Below, one piece after another: positions 44,601 through 51,869 of a DNA stretch of 51,869 nt (position 1 is its first letter; each line of letters starts with the position of its first letter). This DNA comes from Volvariella volvacea V23. Its lineage: Eukaryota > Basidiomycota > Agaricomycetes > Agaricales > Pluteaceae. The stretch spans positions 1-51,869 of the forward strand of contig KB722783.1 of assembly GCA_000349905.1 (NCBI GenBank). The letters run 5' to 3'. The position numbers and the translations under genes were made by a program. Below the pieces are notes generated by a model, which was not told where the DNA came from, ran no database searches, and saw only the letters and a program-made list of their open reading frames with translations.

Positions 44601-47600
44601 TCACCTTTCACCTTCCACTGCAAAATTTCACGTGAAGCAGCTGTGCCGTTACTCCACTTGACTCAAGACGTCAGAAAAAGTTCACGAAGCACTTCATTCG
44701 CAAGCTGTTAGCCTAGCTGGTGGGAAAGCCAGCACGATCATGAGATGAAAAAGCGGAAAGGAGAATGAGATCTTGCCTTTCCGACTCGTGAATTTACGGA
44801 AGGATCATAACGGAAAAAAATCTCGGAACCGCACCTTTCGCTCATGCTAAGTCATCATTACAGAAGTGTTAGTTGTGCCGCTGTCAATGGCCCCCTCACC
44901 GGATGACCTGACCTGTCGAAGTTCATAAAGCTTCGCCATCCCAATGGGTCGTAGGGGTTCCATAACAAATACCATAAGGTTGGCCGTGAGGGTGTGTATG
45001 TGGCCAAGTGCTGATCCGTAAGCTGTCTTTATCTATCAATGAACGCTCTCAGACTGAGCGTCTGGTCAAATGCGGTTCAACCGGCCTGTGTATAGGCGCA
45101 TTCTGCACCCCAGATATTCGGCCAAGCAGCAGACGATGGGAAACGCGAACTTCCGGTGGGAGCCACCAGCCAACAGAAGTTAAAGTAGCTCCAATAATCT
45201 AGATGAACAGGGCACGTTGAGCGTTTGACGTGTTGCGCCGGCGTCATTGCTGTTCTAGTGAATGATGAGTACACGCTGCGTGCTCAGTGATAAAAGGAAC
45301 GTGTCTATACATGGCGCAGACAAGTAGAAGGGGGTATACCAGCACAGTCAGGGGGTAATCAGATATGCCTATTAAAGAATACTGTGTCCGCACGCTGGGA
45401 ACAGAACAGCGCTATCAGTTGAGATCGCAGTGAGGCGCCAAGGGTACTCGCTGTAATAGGATTACACTTACAAAGCGTACTTGATCTCCAAAAGACAGTC
45501 CCGGTTGTCGTGTAAGAATGGAAAAAACACGCGCTGAGATAATGAGGAGAGTGTCCGACTTATAGCCATTTCCCTGTGATTTATTGGCATTGAATGGTTC
45601 CAGCTACAGCCGTTGGGGATTGGCGAGCACAAATGCGCACTGCGGTACTTCGTCTTCCGATAGGTTTGAGTAGATCCAAGCAATCGGGAGAACTAGAGGA
45701 AACCCTGAGGCTGTTCGTGCATTGGACCACTAAGGAGTGAGTAATCGAGAATGTGAACAGACAGCCACATATAGGCCTAAGAGGGTTAGCATTTTCCACC
45801 CAAACCTAGAATGACCGAACCATTCACCCAGAATGGTGCAATAAGTTCTACGGTCGCCCTAGCCAATGCCCAGCCGTAGTCCACACGTCGCTGTGTGCTG
45901 TATAGATCTGGTCCCATTCTGCTGAAGAGACAGATTGGGGGAAGTCCTGGCAATGCAGACGAATCGCATCGGCACAGGCCCTTGAGCGCGAAGCGACGCG
46001 TAATGCATGGGTATGTCATCACTTCCACGTCTCTCGCTGAATATGTCGCGCAGCCTTGTGCTCCATTACGAGAAGAACGGTCTACGTGGACCAAAATGCA
46101 ATGAGAATTCAGGGCAGTCTCGAGAAACAAAAACTTCTCACCTTGACGTGTCCCGGGATACAGTCACCAGGAGGCGTGATGTCGTGTGCGACGTGAACAG
46201 CACTGTCCAACCTTTCAAAGGATCGGGGTCGATTCCGTCGAGGCCGATTTTCGATAGTATTACCAACCTGTCTAGGGATGCTCGAAAGTTCTAGGAGATC
46301 GAGGACAGCTTTTCATATCCTTGAAAAGGGATTGGGTGCCTCTGGGCAAACGTGGCCTATTGCTCCTTGTGGTAGCTGGTTAGAGGGTTCTGCCACGTCC
46401 TGCCAAAGCAAGGCTCAAAAGCTCAAAGGATTTGTATGCTCGCACTGTCTGTGTTATGCGCACTTACGTCACCCTGAGCCCTGCGCAGCGTGCGGCAAGC
46501 ACAGCCAAAAGTACACAAATGACCAAGATTCTATGGATGAGTCATGTACTGGAGGTGATGCGCCTTTTCGCTCCCATAGACCCGTCGTATATGAATGACG
46601 ATGACCAACGATGGTCCTTTCGAACGCGTTGGATGACTAGTTCGGGGTCACGTGAACCCGTAATTGGAAATCAAGTCACTGCCCCATACTAGTTGCGGGC
46701 ACTGGACCCTCTTGCGGTCTGCAAGTCAAGATAACGGAGAACTGGAGACAGGCTGGTGTTGTCCCTGACCGCAAAGGGAGCGTGCAAGCTCTTCTTTGGG
46801 GCTTTCGGACCGCCAAAGGCGCAGTCAGTGGGGCTATTCAGTCTAAGCATCATGAGGCCGAGCTCTTAAGAATAGAACCCATCAACGAACCACACAAGAA
46901 GAACAGCATTGGTTCTGGTAAATCCCAGGCGGAAATTGACAGAGGTTGGGTGAGTGTGCTGCAGGACAACGGCGGGACTAGTTGCAGAGAACATTGGAGT
47001 CCTTTGTCCTTCTTTGGCTTGCAGGAATCAGCTGGAAGACAAAGAAAATGAAAAAGACAACTAAAAGAGTTGGCTGTGCACCAGCGATCGACTAGGGCTA
47101 TTGTTCTCTTACTGGGAAAGGACCTGAATTAGGCCATACGAAGCACTCTAAGTTGCTGTAGGATGCCTTCGACCCTCCCCTCCAGAAAAAGCTGCGGAGT
47201 CATCGAAGAATTTGCATAGCATATCCGCATTTGTTGACCTTGGGGCATCCGGTGTCTGGCGGATGGTATATGAACGAGTAAGGAAGATCGAAAGCGATGA
47301 AAGGACAACATTCTGAGAACCTGCACAACTGCGCACCTCATTCGGTAGAGGGGGGTACAGGTTGTGTGATGCCTAGGCAGCCTCGTGGATCCTAAGGAGA
47401 AGCAATCGCTGTGCTAAAGCGAACTAACGAACAAACAGACCCGTTCCGAATTCGAAGCTGGGGCAAAACTGCTACACGAGCAGACGAGCCGGCGAATACG
47501 TGAAAGCAAACTCAAGCCGTTCGTTCTTGAGTAACTGGCCTGTGCCCAGACCGTTGATTTTTGGGATAACAATCGGGCAAGATGAGTAACATCACCGGCG

Positions 47601-48985
47601 ATGCCTTATTCAGTTCAACTGGTAGATCTCAAACGTGCATCCATGCCGACGCGAATCTCCCTAATGAATAGGACACCAGGAAACTAATAGGACTTGTAAG
47701 CATTATGTACAACAGACAAGTCCGATCTTTCAGGTACCGACGTCGGTAGAGGACTAGACCTAGGGTGAAACTGTTAGACCCCGTGCCATTGTGACAAAAG
47801 GCCTGATGATAGGAAAGACAATCATCTCATACCTCGTCTAAGGAATGTTAACATACACCACCGATAAACCATGCACTAGCTTTGAAATCTCTGGTCTCGT
47901 GACATCTATGATCGTCCTTGGGTATCGGAGTGACGCATAAGCCAGCTAAATGATGTCTTTCCCGATAAAGCCATTCGTCGGGAGGGTACACTCACCGACA
48001 GGCTTCAGAAAGCATGATATCAGTGATATTTCTAATAAATGGTCGTATGGGGCTGTTGCAGAGGGCCGTCTCTACCTATTCTGAACGACTTGCTTCGCGT
48101 AGGGTACACCGAACCTATCGTACCATCACTCTCCAATTCGAAGCACCGCAAGACACGGAGAAAGGCACAAAGAATCCCAAGCAGGCACTGTACCCCTGTT
48201 ATGCAAGCCCTCCGGCAATGGCAGCTGCGCATCACCGTTGGTGGCGCATGGAGATTACTCTCCTCTAAGAGCGACAAAATTTTTCGTTGAACGCAAATAT
48301 AGTAACAAGTATGAGTTAGACATGATCTCACTGCATCTACATTTATGGTGCATTCATAGTGTTGATAGATCCCAATCTTGCTTGCTCTATGATAATCGAT
48401 CCAGGTCGTCGAGTTCTTCCCCCACCAGCATCGCGCCAAGTCAACTTCCACGTGGCGGGAGATGTATGTCAATGGCATTGGAACCAAACAGGGGAAGGGC
48501 GCACTGCACTACGCAAATGAGCGCCGTAGTTGGAGGGCACAGCCGCGCACTGCGGGCTGTTCATGTGATAATCGAAATTCAATGGATAGGGAACTACAAA
48601 GTGATGAGCGTTGCTAGCCACGAAATCCGCTGATCCTAACCACGCCACCCGTGGTCCAGGCTGTTAATTGTGCTAATTACGGATGGGCAATTCGGAGTCA
48701 GTATCGAGTGAATTACGCTGGAGTGCAAAATGCTACTGAACCGGATTGCGCTGTCAGGGACATATGTAGCCAGTGTTTGAGTAGCTAAACGCACGATTAT
48801 GCGGTGTCGGTAAATCGGTAAATCGGGACAAATGTCGAACTGCCAACTGCGGAGAGGTAATTCATGCTACAAAGCTCTATTCATCTACAGATGGTCGATC
48901 AATTATTTTTACAGGTATGCGTAGTACACCTATTGTAAACGTACACTTTTCTAACGGCACCCCGACGTATCGCCGACAGCGAATC
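41609..48985. other. 7.4-kb gene-poor region between XRN1 and GMP synthase
   Basis: I find no domain-bearing or intron-consistent coding frame here on either strand; the longest frames (up to 151 codons) look random in composition. A pyrimidine-rich XRN1 leader lies at its left end (41609-41660). Two segments, about 43421-43560 and 44106-44290, look like diverged direct copies of each other: both contain a CCGGGAA block and a TATGGGAG..GTAT..ACT.T.TTCATG block. This suggests old repeat or transposon debris. No terminal inverted repeats, LTR ends or transposase/reverse-transcriptase motifs were seen. Confidence 0.4.
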
Positions 48986-51284
48986 TCATAGCCACTCGAC
49001 GGTCTACCCGGGCAATGAAGAATGGTAGATAAGACCTTGAGAAGCCAAACCCCATACAAGTAAAAAAGAAGCGACTCACAGCAGGTGGTTTAGATGAAAT
49101 GTCGTATGTCACCCGGTTGATGCCAGCAACTTCATTCGTAATCCTCGAAGAGATGCGACGCAGCACCTCGGGGGGGAACACATACCTAGAGTACGGCGCA
49201 AGTGGAATGATTTAGTTATAAACGTTCTAGACCTGAGTACGGAGGAACGAATGTAAAATTGTGGATGGATTGTCCACTCACCAGTCAGCGGTCATGAAAT
49301 CCTCGGACGTTACGGCACGCAAGGCGATGACCTGTGCTCCGCGAACAGAGGATCAGCAACAATGTCATTACCAATTATAGAGGATCCGCCCTGCTTCCAA
49401 GAAGCTGGGACGGTATTAGCCTACGAACCTGTTCATAGGTCCTTTCATCTCCCATCACACCGACTGCCCTAACTGGCAGCAAGACAGCGAACGCTTGGGA
49501 GATATGATCGTAAAGTCCCGCTTTACGTATCTCTTCAATGTAAATACTATCCGCGTGCTGAAGAATCTTTACTTGTTCACGTGTAACAGGCCCTAAGATA
49601 CGGATAGCAAGTCCTGGGCCTGGGAATGGATGCCTTTGAACTAGCGGAGCGGGGATACCCAACAAGCGACCCAAGGCTCGAACTTCATCTGCATTGTCCG
49701 CAAAGAAGTCAATCTATCAACAAACTAAGACACGAGCGATGATACCGGCTTGCCTTTGAACAGTTCTCGTAGGGGTTCGATTAACTTGAGTTTCATGTCC
49801 TTCAGCAATCCGCCGACATTGTGATGCGTTTTGATGGTCGCACTTGGACCTTTGAAACTAATGCTTTCGATAACATCAGGGTATAGTGTTCCTTGTAGGA
49901 GCCATTCAACACGGCCTTTCTGTGCGCCCGTCTGTTCCTCCACCTCCGCCTCCGCTTCGAGTTTGGCCGCCTGCTCTTCGAAAACATTGATGAAGGTATT
50001 CCCAATGATCTTACGCTTCTTTTCTGGGTCCTCAACACCTTCTAGTCGGGACAAGAACAAGTCCGACGCATCAACAACTGTAAGATTGACACCAAGGTTT
50101 TGGCTCAACATCTCATGAACCTGCTTGGCTTCATCTTTCCTCAAAACACCATTATCAACCATGATGGCGTGGAACCTTAATGCCCGACAATCAGTCAAGG
50201 CGCTGTTTGAACTAACGTGTTGGTTTACCTGTCTCCTATCGCTTCGTGCATGAGTTTGGCTGCAACACTGCTATCCACTCCACCGCTGACAGCTCCAATC
50301 ACGCGTCCCTTGGGTCCGCATATCTCCCGAATACGAGCAATCTCCTTACCAATAAACTCTTCCTGTACGTCTGGTAAGCTTATACACCATATGTCACGTG
50401 TTCCGTCATACCATTGTCCAGTCAGGTTTGCAATCACAGATGCCCAAAATGAAGCGACCGATTACTTCTCTTCCTCGAGGAGAGTGAGTAACCTCAGGGT
50501 GGAATTGAATACCGTAGATCGGTTTGGAGTTGTGTGCAATGGCTGCGTAGGGTGCTGAACTGGTGCGGCCGATAACATGGAAATCGGGTGGCGGAGCCGA
50601 TAGCTGGTCACCATGGGACATCCAGACCTACGCACGTTTCAAAAGGGAAGAAGCGCAATATCTCGCATTGCAAGCGCTTACCTGCATTTCGTCCCCTAGG
50701 CCCTCGAACAGTGCATCAACGGTGGAGTTTTCGCCAAACTTGGAGATCTGCACTTGTGCGTAGCCATACTCTCGGTGATCGCACTTGTCCACCTTTCCAC
50801 CCAAGTTCCAAGCGATTTCCTAAGGGAAGAGAGAGAGCTTCGGATTCAGACATTGCACCTCGCTATGCTTCTCCCAGCCGACTCGACGAACCTGCAGCCC
50901 ATAGCAGATACCAAGGATGGGAACACCAAGCTCAAAGACCGCAGGATCAACGTGCGGGGATCCTTCCCCGTAAACAGAGTAAGGAGACCCAGAGAGAATT
51001 ATTCCTATGAAATTCTGTAAGCCTCAAGCGTCAAGAAGTCCATTCTGATGCGACCTTTGGGCTTGAAGGGTATGTCTTTGATCTTCGCAGTACATGGTAA
51101 CAACTCAGCATACACCTTATGCTCTCTGCATCGCCGTGTGATCAGGTGACTGTACTTTTTTCCATTCCAGCGCATACGTATCAGTCCTACTGTACTTGAT
51201 TGCTGATAAGCGGATTGCACGACTTACCTGGGAACCAAAGTCCAAGATCAAGATGGTATCAAACTGGTCATGGATTTCTGCCAT
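48986..51284 (-). CDS. GUA1: GMP synthase (glutamine-hydrolysing)
   Basis: Eleven exons (51284-51228, 51154-51055, 51004-50892, 50819-50682, 50627-50412, 50362-50229, 50175-49754, 49688-49429, 49331-49282, 49185-49080, 49003-48986) give 537 residues, the usual length. The class I glutamine amidotransferase half shows [32 protein letters not shown], the catalytic Cys in GICYGLQ, and the His/Glu in [12 protein letters not shown]. The ATP-pyrophosphatase half has the P-loop-like [44 protein letters not shown], and the dimerisation part [20 protein letters not shown]. It converts XMP plus glutamine to GMP in purine synthesis. The last exon encodes only TVEWL. The intron after exon 7 uses a GC donor. 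An in-frame ATG upstream at 51380 exists but the shorter start matches the family better. Confidence 0.97.
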
Positions 51285-51869
51285 TCCTCTGTCGTAATCG
51301 TCGTCGTTGCCGGTCCACTCGATGAGCCTTGGTCGATGCAGAGGACAAGATCCGATTAGTGGATGGGATGGTCGAGCCAAATTGTCAAAGTCAATTTCTG
51401 CGCGATCAGTAACGCGTCACGATGTCACGTTGGTGACGTCGCGCGATGCCAACCGCGTTCGTGGTCTTCCCGCCACCGTGTCCGCTCAGCGATTAGGCAG
51501 AATAGGTTCGTCGTGGTTCGGCTCTGCGCAAAGAATTGGATGAAATGCTGACAATGTGCATGCATTCTGACAGGTCGTGTCCTCTGTCTGTCACGCAGCC
51601 CTGAAGAGCCGTTGCCGCCTCGTCGGGTGAGATGGCCATACCAGTAATCATTGTACATTGTCCATTCATCCATGTACAACGACTCTTGTTGTTCTGGTTC
51701 GGGAGTCGGCCAGAAGACACGACCTCATCAAATCCCCTCGGCGGAATAAGGCCAACAGCCCACATCATTCTGCCCTGACGAAGCGACCTGGCCCGCTAAA
51801 AAAACCCATATTATCGACCACATCATTCTTCCCAATTCTTGAAAGATGCGAGGCTCACTCGTCGCTCTT
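51285..51869. promoter_or_regulatory. upstream region of GMP synthase, right window edge
   Basis: Probable promoter. A TGACGTC site at 51434-51440, the core of CREB/ATF-type bZIP sites, sits about 150 bp upstream of the start; its use is inferred only. No other gene is recognised before the window ends. Confidence 0.35.

Noticed and set aside
48032..48487. 151-codon minus-strand frame in the gene-poor region
   Set aside because: Composition looks random, no domain or signal, and no joining exons on either side.
51285..51380. GMP synthase start at the in-frame ATG 51380
   Set aside because: Fungal GMP synthases begin only a few residues before the [10 protein letters not shown] block, matching the ATG at 51284.
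1..51869. CRISPR arrays, bacterial operons or phage genes
   Set aside because: No regularly spaced repeats and no prokaryotic gene organisation; all supported genes are eukaryotic with spliceosomal introns.

Overview
The window looks like genomic DNA of a mushroom-forming basidiomycete (Agaricomycetes). Nearly every gene is split by many short introns of about 50-80 nt with GT..AG ends. There is a tandem family of coiled-coil/F-box/leucine-rich proteins of the kind expanded in agarics, there are DUF7918 and Spa2/GIT-SHD proteins, and the housekeeping genes are eukaryotic with fungal-style architecture. I rebuilt exons by hand and checked that reading frame is kept across every junction in the multi-exon genes. 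No expression data or database search was available.

Layout. Positions 1-5.5 kb hold an F-box gene (+), a UPF0014/FetB-ALS3-like membrane protein (-) and a divergently transcribed zinc-free MDR oxidoreductase (+). Positions 6.0-13.1 kb are an accessory cluster: a DUF7918 pseudogene, a small two-repeat SHD (Spa2/GIT homology) gene, a decayed second SHD copy, and two intact DUF7918 paralogs with the same six-exon structure and a C-terminal VIDLT motif. Positions 13.4-28.1 kb are a head-to-tail array of five further F-box paralogs, interrupted by a WD40-like DUF2415 gene. Three of the five are damaged: one has lost the F-box core, and two have a single in-frame TAG each. Four array members share a 12-nt first coding exon.

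Positions 28.4-30.0 kb hold two intron-containing tRNA-Leu(CAA) genes in inverted orientation around a secreted DUF4430 protein gene; one tRNA has a change in its B box. Positions 30.3-51.3 kb are a minus-strand housekeeping half: ribosomal protein eS10, a Rossmann NAD(P)-binding protein, the 5'-3' exoribonuclease XRN1 (19 exons, beginning with coding exons of 4, 11 and 17 nt) and GMP synthase (11 exons, one GC-AG intron). About 7.4 kb between XRN1 and GMP synthase contains no gene I can recognise.

The window has two 100-N gaps. Both appear to be artefacts of unknown-size padding: the flanks of the first overlap by 12 nt, and the flanks of the second join in frame inside a conserved XRN1 motif.

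Functionally the housekeeping genes are unrelated: translation, mRNA decay and purine synthesis. The accessory half is a duplicating and decaying set of putative ubiquitin-ligase adaptors (F-box) and putative scaffold or nuclear proteins (SHD, DUF7918). The most interesting candidate for an undescribed system is the DUF7918/SHD cluster with its SUMO-interaction-like tails, though this is inference from sequence only.
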